DNA from: Mesostigma viride
Lineage: Eukaryota; Streptophyta; Mesostigmatophyceae; Mesostigmatales; Mesostigmataceae
Assembly: GCA_009746045.1 (NCBI GenBank)
Contig: RPFO01001400.1
Coordinates: 1-64,000, forward strand
Direction: 5' to 3'
Length of the DNA stretch: 64,000 bases
The notes below the pieces were generated by a model. The model was not told the DNA's origin, ran no database searches, and worked only from the letters and a program-made list of their open reading frames with translations. This document shows positions 43,901-53,100 of this stretch, piece after piece; within the stretch, counting starts at the first letter, position 1, and every line of letters starts with the position of its first letter. Both the position numbers and the translations under genes were made by a program.

Positions 43901-46362
43901 GTGTGACTGTCACGGGATCATCACGCGTATGTCCCCCCTGCCCACGCAACTGCCCACATCCTCAACCTCCACACACACCAAACCCTACTCTCCAACCCCC
44001 CCCCCCCCCCCCCCCTTCCCCCACCCACCCCCACAAACCTGCCCAGGTTGCCCGGCGACGCCGTGCGGACCAGCTTCCACGCGGCCCCAGCGCCCTCGTA
44101 CACCTCCACACTGTGGTCGGCACGCTCCAAGAGTAGGTCGCGCACGAGCGTGCCGAACATGCTGCGGTTGACGGTGACGCCCGACAGGGTGTCCGCGCCT
44201 GGTGGGGGTGTGGTCAAGAGAGTGGGGGCGTGGGGGCATGATAATCAAGTGGATAATCAACTGGCGGGGGCACAAGGCACACGAAGCGGGGTGGGTGTGG
44301 TCAAGAGAGTGGGGGCGTGGGGGCATGATAATCAAGTGGATAATCAACTGGCGGGGGCACAAGGCACACGAAGCGGGGTGGGTGTGGTCAAGAGAGTGGG
44401 GGCGTGGGGGCATGATAATCAAGTGGATAATCAACTGGCGGGGGCACAAGGCACACGAAGCGGGGTGGGTGAGGTGGGGTAGGGGGCAAACGACAACGCG
44501 CAGAAAGGGAGGCCAGATTGCGAGGCACAAAGAGCGTTTGGTGTCCATGCTGGGGGCAGGAATCACAGCCGCGCATGGGGAGTGGTGGTGGTGGTGCGGG
44601 CAACGAGTGTTGGTACTGTTGCTGACCTTTTCAACGCCATGCCGACCGCAGGCAAATGTGATCATATCATAATTATCATAGTAGTATATATTATATATCA
44701 TAACTGATATGTATGCCATATATATCAGATGGCACATATGGTCATGTATGAGCGCAGGCTACGATAAATCCGGACAGACACAAAGAGAGTTTTCTAGGGA
44801 ATATTGCTGACATGCCCGACACGGCGAACCGAGACAAAACTGCTGACATGCCCGACACGGCGAACCGACACAAAATTGCTGACACGCCCGTCACGGCTAA
44901 GCGACAGGCCACATGCAACGCACACACGCCCCACCCGCAACCCACACCCCTACACAACCGAGTGAGCACTGCTGCATGGACGCCACAATTAAGGCAGCCG
45001 CATATATTGGGGCCGCACGAATAGCGGCACCCGACCTTTTCCTGCGCCTGCACTAGCAATCCTTCCAACTTTCCACAGGGACTCTTATAGCGTGTAATAC
45101 CCACTGCTCCCCTTAACGTGTAGTTCCCACCGCTCCCATCACCTTCTCACCTGCTGAAAACAGCAGCCACCACTTGCCGCCACATTAACCCCTACCCGTG
45201 GTGCGCGTTGACTCGGGGAGCTATACGTGTGCGTGTGGTGGGTGCCTTGCAACGCGAATGGAATGTGTTCCCCCTACCAGCGGTCAGCGTCTTCACCGCA
45301 GTGAGGGTCTTGTAGTAAACCGAGGCGACCAGGATGGCGTTGTCGCCGTGCACCGTGTAGTACTCCTGCACCCACATGACAGGGACACCAGGCACAGCCC
45401 ATCCACCCAGTTTGTCACAAGGATCCCGACGGCACGCCTGCCCCCATGAACGCGCAATCAACGGGCAAGCCCACAAGTTCAGCTAAGCTGAGAAGAAATC
45501 GAGGCAACTCAGCTAACTAGCAAAGAAAACAAGGAGACCAGGAGCTCCTGCGACCATGCATGTGCAAGAGCAGGGCAGCCGAGCGAGCGAGCGATGCAGC
45601 CAGGGGGTAATGTTCCAAGGCTTGGGGGTTAGGGAATCGGGCTCCCATGGGTGGTGGGCTCTACGCCAGGCACGCCGTGCGGCTGTACACAGCAGGCAGC
45701 GCAGGGCAGGGCACATGTACGGCGGCCAGTACACCCTACAGCAGAGGTGCAAGCTGACACCAAAGTTTCCAAGCAGAGCCTAATACTGTGCCCGCAGGAA
45801 GTAATCATTATTTGTGTGCACAGGGTCTGCGAGGAGGCAACCGTCCCATGGCGCACAAAGGACAGGCAGAAATGCAATGCTAGAAAACGGCGTGCGCATG
45901 CTCGTGAGTGGGTGTGTTTACCTTGCACCGGAAGCCAAAGACGTCCAATCACACTACATGGCATGGCTACGGAGCAGGGCACACGCAGGTGGACAACAAG
46001 GGAAGGAACTGCAGTTTATTCAAAGGGAATTTCGACGTACCCGTCGGTCAAAGAAACGCATAACATTGCGCTCTGCAGGGAGCTTTTGGAAGAAGGAGAT
46101 GAATCCTTTGGCGGCATTTGGATCTGTGTGCGGTACGCAAGTACATGCCACCGGTCACGTGGATTAGCATGCGGGCAATTACATTTGGTTGCTAGCTTAA
46201 ATTGTTATATCTCGACCAATACAAACAGTTCCCAACACGATCCCAATCACCGCGCCTGAAAGTGTGAAGGGTCGGGATATGGCTTTTGGTAAGCTCACCT
46301 AGCTTAAACTCTGGCTGTTTCAAATCAAGGCCATACTGAGTCTCCTCACAGTCCGTCGCCAT
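30933..46362 (-). CDS. MSH2: MSH2, DNA mismatch repair MutS homologue, 12 exons, 955 aa
   Basis: Exons in transcript order: 46362-46299, 46123-46041, 45365-45278, 44198-44039, 43218-42525, 41775-41527, 39608-39363, 38091-37669, 37011-36702, 33340-33168, 32698-32555, 31166-30933. All junctions are GT-AG, phases agree and the stop is TGA. MSH2 pairs with MSH6 or MSH3 to recognise mismatches and loops in nuclear DNA. Visible motifs: RFFDRR and EYYTVHG (N-terminal mismatch-binding domain), the connector and lever region (ITERKK equivalent VTERKKASF), Walker A GPNMGGKS (681-688), [12 protein letters not shown], Walker [15 protein letters not shown] (from 760), and ATHFHEL (793-799). The C-terminal helix-turn-helix dimer region ends LREQLGVC. 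Length matches plant MSH2 (~940 aa). The start ATG at 46362 follows a GTG-led open frame. Introns are long and packed with tandem repeats. One conserved Phe at the exon 7/8 join appears absent. Confidence 0.95.
31487..31943. repeat. CCCCACCTCCCA-type array in MSH2 intron 11
   Basis: C-rich tract of CCCCAC and CCTCCCA units, about 450 bp, lying within the intron between exons 11 and 12. The sense (minus) strand is G-rich. Pro/Thr or Gly/Val/Trp open frames are artefacts. Confidence 0.95.
32151..32262. repeat. 8-bp CCCCTGTG array, about 14 copies, MSH2 intron 11
   Basis: Perfect octamer repeat within the intron. Confidence 0.95.
32412..32462 (-). repeat. Copy of MSH2 exon 11 3' end plus donor, inside intron 11
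   Basis: On the minus strand GGCGACGCGCCCGACCAG followed by GTTGGCAGGTCG repeats the true exon end (same 18 bases, then GTGGGCAGGTCG) about 95 bp downstream of it. Confidence 0.85.
32940..33152 (-). repeat. Three copies of MSH2 exon 10 3' end plus donor, inside intron 10
   Basis: The true exon ends CTCACCATGTTATACAAG then GTGGGT. Copies at about 33119-33152, 33047-33080 and 32994-33025 read ACCATGCTCCACAAG or CATGCTCTACAAG, each followed by GTGGGT or GTGTGT. A further set of GTGGGTCAA-type units continues to about 32940. Confidence 0.88.
33418..33460. repeat. TAG/AGT trinucleotide repeat, MSH2 intron 9
   Basis: Short imperfect (AGT)n tract. Confidence 0.85.
33893..34125. repeat. (AGT)n array, MSH2 intron 9
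   Basis: About 200 bp of AGT trinucleotides with AGC variants. Poly-Tyr, poly-Leu and poly-Thr frames are artefacts. Confidence 0.95.
34446..35728. repeat. 1.28-kb (GGT)n array with GGC and TGT blocks, MSH2 intron 9
   Basis: Near-continuous GGT trinucleotide repeat with ordered blocks of GGC, GTT and TGTGGT. The MSH2 pre-mRNA would carry ACC/CCA repeats. The GGT strand has G-quadruplex potential, by base composition only. Confidence 0.98.
38485..38640 (-). repeat. Two diverged copies of MSH2 exon 8 start plus acceptor, inside intron 7
   Basis: The true exon 8 begins (minus) CCGCAG|GGCCACGTGTTC. Related segments lie upstream at about 38485-38520 and 38600-38635. These contain the forward motifs GATGCGGAGCACGCGGCCCT and GATGCGGAGCGCCGTGCCCT, against GATGCGGAACACGTGGCCCT in the exon. 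Confidence 0.75.
38880..39362 (-). repeat. 133-bp repeat duplicating MSH2 exon 7 3' end plus donor
   Basis: The motif CCTGCGGCCCCTTGTCC occurs at about 39361 (true exon edge), 39228, 39095 and 38962, an exact 133-bp period, plus a partial at about 38890. Each copy holds roughly 60 bp of exon 7 and about 70 bp of intron including GTGGGCGTG. Confidence 0.93.
39880..40365. repeat. ~30-bp minisatellite in MSH2 intron 6
   Basis: Degenerate units of GTGCTCTATCTCCGCAGTAG followed by GCGGTAATGTA or GCGGTGTCCAA, about 15 copies. Confidence 0.9.
40666..41251. repeat. 31-bp minisatellite in MSH2 intron 6, about 19 copies
   Basis: The unit contains CCTGCATCGATTGATCCTAT and ACCCCACTACA with an exact 31-bp period. 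On the sense strand every unit contains GCAG|GTGTAG, a decoy-type donor. Confidence 0.96.
41324..41460 (-). repeat. Copies of MSH2 exon 6 3' end plus donor, inside intron 6
   Basis: The true exon ends AAATACGTGACG then GTGGGTGGAGTT. A copy at 41324-41352 reads AAATACGCGACG then GTGGGTGGACTT. A weaker one at about 41436-41456 keeps the GTGGGCGGACTT and AGGAGAG part. Confidence 0.85.
42134..42168 (-). repeat. Copy of MSH2 exon 5 3' end plus donor, inside intron 5
   Basis: The true exon ends CCGCTTCTGCACGTGGACCAG (last 20 bases compared) then GTGGGC. The copy reads GCTGCTGCACAGGGACCAG then GTAGGGC. Confidence 0.8.
42290..42520. repeat. ACACACAA octamer array and CA-rich tract, MSH2 intron 5
   Basis: About 14 ACACACAA units followed by CA/CG-rich sequence that reaches the exon 5 donor. 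Confidence 0.93.
43822..43862 (-). repeat. Copy of MSH2 exon 4 3' end plus donor, inside intron 4
   Basis: The true exon ends CCGGGCAACCTGGGCAG then GTTTGTGG. The copy reads CCGGGTAACCTGAGCAG then GTGCGTGAG. Confidence 0.82.
44201..44480. repeat. 87-bp tandem repeat, 3 copies, at the acceptor of MSH2 exon 4
   Basis: The motif GTGTGGTCAAGAGAGTGGGG begins at 44208, 44295 and 44382 (87-bp period). The array abuts the exon 4 acceptor at 44199-44200. Confidence 0.93.
44800..44905. repeat. 36-bp-type repeat, about 3 diverged copies, MSH2 intron 3
   Basis: Units contain GCTGACATGCCCGACACGGC followed by GAACCGA and CAAAA. Confidence 0.8.
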
Positions 46363-47127
46363 TTGCTGAGACACGATATCGAAGAGACAACAAGGATATG
46401 TTTCTCAACAATATGAACTGCGAGAACAAGTAATCCACTTTTAGCCACAACTGCCTACTGCTCTATGTCAAAACATTCGCCATCGCCGAGCTTCCTACGT
46501 CGTGGCTGGTGCCAGAGCGCAGTTTGAACGCAGCTTAATCTGCGGAATTTCTCCCGCCAATCCGAGGAACGCGAACGTGTGTATGTGCCACAGCGCGCCA
46601 GAAAAACCCGATACCACCTACGTGCAAGTTGTAATGCTGTTGGACCTACCCTCGCGCCGCGTCGGTACTAAAACTAATTAACTATTGTGTCCGGTGACAT
46701 TCGCGCTGCCAGCATACTGCCGACTCGCACAGCTCAGTCCAGACTCCAGAGGTCCAGTCGTCCAGATGCCGACGGGTTTCGGTAATTCGGTTCCCCGTTC
46801 CCCGAGCAAATGAACGGTGATTGCAGCGTGCCACCCTTGTGCCACCTGCCATTTTATTACGCGGGCGTGACAGGACACTTCACTCCATAAATCCGCGAGA
46901 CCATCTTCGCCGCGTGGATTGTCTGGCATTACAGAGCTTTTTTAGTCGGGAAGGCGCGCTTGATTGCCGCGTTGATATGACATTGTTGTTTGATAGTGTG
47001 CACACCCGTGGTTGTGCATAACTGTCTGGGCTGCATTATCTATTAAAGCGAGCAAGACATTCGCTGGCCTGAGACTTTTACTTAGTGCAAGGCCCCGTAA
47101 GCTTTCTCGCCGGGGCACTTCGCCAGG
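46363..47127. promoter_or_regulatory. Divergent MSH2/NSF promoter region
   Basis: This 765-bp spacer separates the start codons of MSH2 (minus) and NSF (plus), so both promoters must lie here or in the 5' leaders. It contains TTTCTCCCGCCAAT at 46548-46561, which resembles an E2F site (TTSSCGC-type) joined to a CCAAT box. E2F control of MSH2 would fit S-phase expression known in other eukaryotes, but this single match is weak evidence. No TATA box is convincing. Confidence 0.45.
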
Positions 47128-50100
47128 ATGTCGCGCCTGGACGACGAGGTTAAAAATTTTAAGGTGGTGAACTCCCCAAGTCAGGACCATGCCCTCACCA
47201 ATTGCGCCTTCATCTCCACCGTTGACTTCGCTGCATACGGCGGCAAGGAGCCCGTTTACCTGGAGACTCTCGGGTTTATTTTGAATGCAAGATATCCTTT
47301 CAAATTTTTCTATACATCCCTCTCTCTTCCCTCTGCCATCCCCTTTCTCCCACATCCCTGTCCTGTTTGTTCAGCTTGTGTTAGCTCTTCACGTTGTACA
47401 ATCATCAAATTTCCGGGATCCTGGGTAAGAAATGAGTGCCCCTAAGGTTAGGCCGATCTGCCACCGTTTATCACATCCTTTATCAAGACAGTCGTTCTCG
47501 TTTCGCTTTCCGTCAGCCTTCCGCCTCCTGGTTCCGAGCAATTGTGGTGGCTACGGTAAGCTTAGCCCGTGACGCACACGCTCCGCTGCGTGCCATTTAC
47601 GTCTTGAGCTGTGGCGCGTTGACTGGGTAGATTATTGCCGGGTGAAAACTGCTAGTAATGTCGCTTTTTAGGTATTAGGGTGTAATCGCAGTTATTATGC
47701 TGGTTGGTCAGAATGATGAGTATTTGGGAGCAGGTTTGATGGCAAAGCCAGGCAGGCTCTGCTGAAGTCAGCAGTTACTATCGATCCCAGATACTTATCT
47801 GCAGTGCGAGCCTGCCATGCATCACACAGGTTGCTGGAAACTGAGGCTTGGACTTGGGTTGTGTGAGGAAACCCGGCTGGATAAAGCTCCCAGCTTAACT
47901 ACTACAGTGCCAAGCCCAACGGGATGCCTACAGGGTCCAAACATGTTACAAAATTGTTGTACAAATGTTTTGTAAAATTAATTTAAAATTGTAGGCCTTC
48001 ACACCAGGTAGCTGTCGCCCGCCTGCCCGCTTTGCTTCAATAAGCATGCTTGTTGTTGGCGTGGGTGCAAGCATACCTTTCATGCATTTGCCTTAACCAA
48101 ACTCTATGTCTGTCATCTGGTACAGGGGGAGGGGCCTTGACAGGCATACCCTGGCGCTCCTATTGCGCTGCTGGGAACCCCTTTGCGGGATGTGGGGTGT
48201 GGTTGGGGTGGGCGTGGCATGGTTGGGGTGTGCGGAGCAGGCCGTGGTTGGGGTGTGCTGGGTGGGGCGAGGCGTGCTTGGGGTGTGCCTGTGGCCGCTG
48301 TCAAACAACATTGCAACCTGCTTGTTCTTTTTTGGCGCGACACGGAGCATGCCACGGCGGAACCCGGGACGCTCGCCCTCAACGCGATCCAGCGGCGATG
48401 CCTCAAGCTGTCGTCGGGCGACAGCCTGCCCGTGCGCCGGTGGGTGTTGCTGCTTGGCAAGGCAGTGGAGTCACTCACAATAGTTGCCCGCGCACCGGTG
48501 AGGGTGACTGGTGGGCGTACCTTTGGTACTTGAGTTTTCGAACCTGCGGGCCGTCTAGCCTTCTAGACACCCAAAAGACTGGCCGGTGCACCAGTGAGTA
48601 GGGAGCCACCCATGATTGTAGCCCGTGTGCTGGTGAGTGTAACTGCTTGGCATGTCACTGAACCCACTTACTACCTTTGCCCGTATGCAGACGCGAGCCT
48701 GTAGCACCTGTCCCTGCACTAGTGAGCCTTCTAGCGTTTCAGCCACACTAGGTGACCACTCTAGCCTTTTCACCGTCTAGTTTTCTAGCCAACCACAACC
48801 CTTGCCAGTGCGCCGGTAGGCGCACGGTGTGCGCGCAGAGTGATGCTAAAGAGTGATGCGTGCTTTGCACAGCCACCCTTGTTGCGTTCGCTTTCTCTTC
48901 TCTCCCTTGCCCTTGCCTACCGGGTGTGTCTCCCTCTCTTCCCTCCCTCGCCCTCGCCTGCCGGCATGCGTCCCTCTCTCTTACCTGTTCCTGTGCCTGT
49001 CCCGCTTGCTCCCCTAGTGCCCGCGTTCTCCTCACCCTCCCTGTCTGGCTGACCCGCTTGCCCCACTCTTCCCTCCCGGTTTCCTTGTGCTGGACTTCCC
49101 CTTACCCTCCATGTCCACCTTGCATCTTCCTGCCCCGCTCCCTGTCCCCGTGCTTGCACTGCCCGCGCAGCTTCGTCCTTCCCTTGTGCTTGCGTGCCCC
49201 TCACCCTCCCTTCTCCCGGACCCGCTCGCCCCACCCTTTCCCTCCTCCCTGTGCTTGCCCTCGCAGCTTCTTCCTCCCCCCCGCCAAGTTCCAGATCGTC
49301 GTCATCAACATGGAGATCGACTTCATCACCAAGAACGTTCGTCAGCAGCAGGTGTGTGTCTGTACATGTTCATGACAAGCCACGGTAGGCTAGCCACACC
49401 CACCCACCCCAACCACGCGTCATCAACATGGAGACCTCATTACCGAGAACGTGCGCCAGCAGCAGGTAGGTAGGGCAGAGGGCGCAGGACCAGTGCATGG
49501 CATCAGTACTTGGGGAGGGATATTGGCAGAGGCAGGGCCTACACAAAGGCAAGGGCATCGCAAGAGCAAGGGAAGCGCAAGGGCAAGGCTCAAAGGGAGG
49601 GGAGGGGAGGGGAGGGGAGGGGAGGGGAGGGGAGGGGAGGGGAGGGAGGGGAGGGGAGGGAGGGGAGGGGAGGGAGGGGAGGGAGGGGAGGGGAGGGGAG
49701 GGGAGGGGAGGGGAGGGGAGGGGAGGGGAGGGAGGGGAGGGGAGGGGAGGGGAGGGGAGGGGAGGAGGGGAGGGGAGGGGAGGGGAGGGGAGGGGAGGGA
49801 GGGGAGGGGAGGGGAACGAAGGGGAGCGCAGGGGAGGGCAGGGGAGGGCAGGGGAGCGCAGGGAGGGTAGGGGAGGGCAGGGGAGGGCAGGGGAGGGCAG
49901 GGGAGGGCAGGGGAAGGGGAAGGGGAAGGGGAAGGGGAAGGGGAAGGGGAAGGGGAAGGGGAAGGGGAAGGGGAAGGGGAAGGGGAAGGGGAAGGGGAAG
50001 GGGAAGGGGAAGGGAAGGGGAAGGGGAAGGGGAAGGGGAAGGGAAGGGGAAGGGGAAGGGGAAGGGGAAGGGGAAGGGGAAGGGGAAGGGGAAGGGGAAG

Positions 50101-53100
50101 GGGAAGGGGATGGGGAAGGGGAGGGGAGGGAGGGGAGGGGAGGGGAGGGGGAGGGAGCTTCCCCTCTGTTTCTGGCGGGTTGTCCAGTTGTGCTGGCAAC
50201 CAAAGTCCTTTTCCCATGGTGCTTCTTTGTTCTCTTCTGGAATTGCTTCCACCTGCGTTGACAGTTATACCTTCCTCTTCAATTTCTTCCCTCCCCACTT
50301 TCCTCCCCCCCCGCCCTCGCTTTCTTCTGCTGTTGCTTTTCCTCTGCCATCCCGCCCTGCCAGCTGGACGCCCAGGTGCTCGCCCCCGAGCTCCTCAAGC
50401 GCTTCGCGGGGCAGGTCTTCACTGTCACGCAGCGCGCATCGTTTGAGTTCCAGGGGGTCAACTACCAGGTCAACGTGACCGCGATCGTGACCGAGGATGC
50501 CGCGGTCAGCGGTGGCAGCGGCAGCGAGGGCATGCGCACCTCGCGGGGTCTGCTTGTGGACAAGTCCACGTTCGTCTTTGAGACGCCACCGAATTCGGGC
50601 ATCAAGGTGAGCCGCATGGAATGGGTGCGTTGGTATCTTTAAGAGCGGAGCAACTCCTTTGTGCGCAGCCTGTTAGCCGTACGCTGTTTATCCCACCCCT
50701 TGGTCTTTGAGACGCCGCCACACGCGGGCATCAAGGTGAGCCGCATGGAATGGGCGCGTTGGTATCTTTAAGAGCGGAGCAACTCCTTTGGGCGCAGCCT
50801 GTTAGCCGTACGCTGTTTATCCCACCCCTTGGTCTTTGAGACGCCGCCACACGCGGGCATCAAGGTGAGCCGCATGGAATGGGCGCGTTGGTGTCTTTAA
50901 GAGCGGAGCAACTCCTTTGGGCGCAGCCTGTTAGCCGTACACTGTTTATCCCACCCCTTTGTCTTTGAGACGCCGCCACACGCGGGCATCAAGGTGAGCC
51001 GCAGCGATGACAAATGCGTGCCTCCCGCTCACCACCCCTGAGGCCGAACTCGTTCATCTTTGAGACAACGCCAAACTCATGCATCGAGGCGTACCGTAGT
51101 ATATGGGCTTGCCTAAGCCCTTACAGCTTAGACTCTTAACTCATCACCCTTTGTAGAAGAGGCGCAGCCGAACACAGGGCTTGAGTCATGGGCTTTCGTA
51201 GGGGGCGGGCCTGTACTTGCTACACACGCCTGTACTTGCTTCACCTGCCAACCCACCCCTTTGTTTTTGAGTCGCCGCATGGCAGTTGCTGGCTCGACAT
51301 CAGCACTGTTGCTGGAATTTTCATCGATGGGGTGGGGGCAAGGATCGGTGATGTCCGTGTGGGTGGTTCAGGCTGGCTGTATCTGGCTTCAATGCCGATA
51401 GGAGCACAGGTGTTCAGGTTCAACACTATCTTCCGTTCTTAGTCCTTTGTTTCCCTACTTTTCCCCAGCAAACTCATGCTAATGCCCCCCATTTACCGGG
51501 TACAATGCTCGTTTCGCAACAAGCGTTGGGTCTAAACATGCTTGTCTCCAGCTGTTGGTGATTCACTCCCAGTTAGCGCCAGCCACTAACACGGGCAGTG
51601 GGGCTAGTTTGGTTTCGAGGTTTGGGGAACCTCACGCACCTGCATGATGGCCGTTGACCTGACCTATGCTCTCAACACGGCCCACCTTCTCTCCCCAAAA
51701 CCTTGCTGCTCCTCCCCCACCTGGCAGATCATCAACCAGCGCGCGGGCATGGCGACCAACCTGTTCAAGACGAAGGAGATCAACTTTGAGAAGCTGGGCA
51801 TCGGCGGCTTGGACAAGGAGTTTGCCGACATTTTCCGGCGCGCGTTCGCGTCCCGCGTGTTCCCGCCCTCGGTCGTCTCGCGGTGGGTGTTTGGGCAGGG
51901 TTTGTTGGCTTGCCCATTAGATAAGTGCGGTGGGTGTTTGGGCAGGGTTTGTTGGCTTGCCCATTAGATAAACGCGGTGGGTGTTTGGGCAGGGTTTGTT
52001 GGCTTGCCCATTAGATAAGCGCGGTGGGTGTTTGGGCAGGGTTTGTTGGCTTGCCCGTTCGATAAGCGCGGTGGGTGTTTGGGCAGGGTTTGTTGGCTTG
52101 CCCATTCGATAAGCGCGGTGGGTGTTTGGGCAGGGTTTGTTGGCTTGCCCATTCGATAAGCGCGGTGGGTGTTTGGGCAGGGTTTGTTGGCTTGCCCATT
52201 CGATAAGCGCGGTGGGTGTTTGGGCAGGGTTTGTTGGCTTGCCCATTCGATAAGCGCGGTGGGTGTTTGGGCAGGGTTTGTTGGCTTGCCCGTTCGATAA
52301 GCGCGGTGGGTGTTTGGGCAGGGTTTGTTGGCTTGCCCGTTCGATAAGCGCGGTGGGTGTTTGGGCAGGGTTTGTTGGCTTGCCCATTCGATAAGCGCGG
52401 TGGGTGTTTGGGCAGGGTTTGTTGGCTTGCCCATTAGATAAGCGCGGTGGGTGTTTGGGCAGGGTTTGTTGGCTTGCCCATTAGATAAGCGCGGTGGGTG
52501 TTTGGGCAGGGTTTGTTGGCTTGCCCATTCGATAAGCGCGGTGGGTGTTTGGGCAGGGTTTGTTGGCTTGCCCATTCGATAAGCGCGGTGGGTGTTTGGG
52601 CAGGGTTTGTTGGCTTGCCCGTTCGATAAGCGCGGTGGGTGTTTGGGCAGGGTTTGTTGGCTTGCCCATTAGATAAGCGCGGTGGGTGTTTGGGCAGGGT
52701 TTGTTGGCTTGCCCATTAGATAAGCGCGGTGGGTGTTTGGGCAGGGTTTGTTGGCTTGCCCATTCGATAAGCGCGGTGGGTGTTTGGGCAGGGTTTGTTG
52801 GCTTGCCCATTCGATAAGCGCGGTGGGTGCTTGGGCAGGGTTTGTTGGCTTACCCATTTGATAAGCGCGGTGGGTGTTTGGGCAGGGTTTGTTGGCTTGC
52901 CCATTAGATAAGCGCGGTGGGTGTTTGGGCAGGGTTTGTTGGCTTGCCCATTCGATAAGCGCGGTGGGTGTTTGGGCAGGGTTTGTTGGCTTGCCCATTC
53001 GATAAGCGCGGTGGGTGTTTGGGCAGGGTTTGTTGGCTTGCCCATTAGATAAGCGCGGTGGGTGTTTGGGCAGGGTTTGTTGGCTTGCCCATTAGATAAG

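Noticed and set aside
47371-47430. Small extra NSF exon between a CCTGTTTGTTCAG acceptor and a GTAAG donor
   Set aside because: It has no counterpart in known NSF and the AT-AC junction already restores the full expected length.
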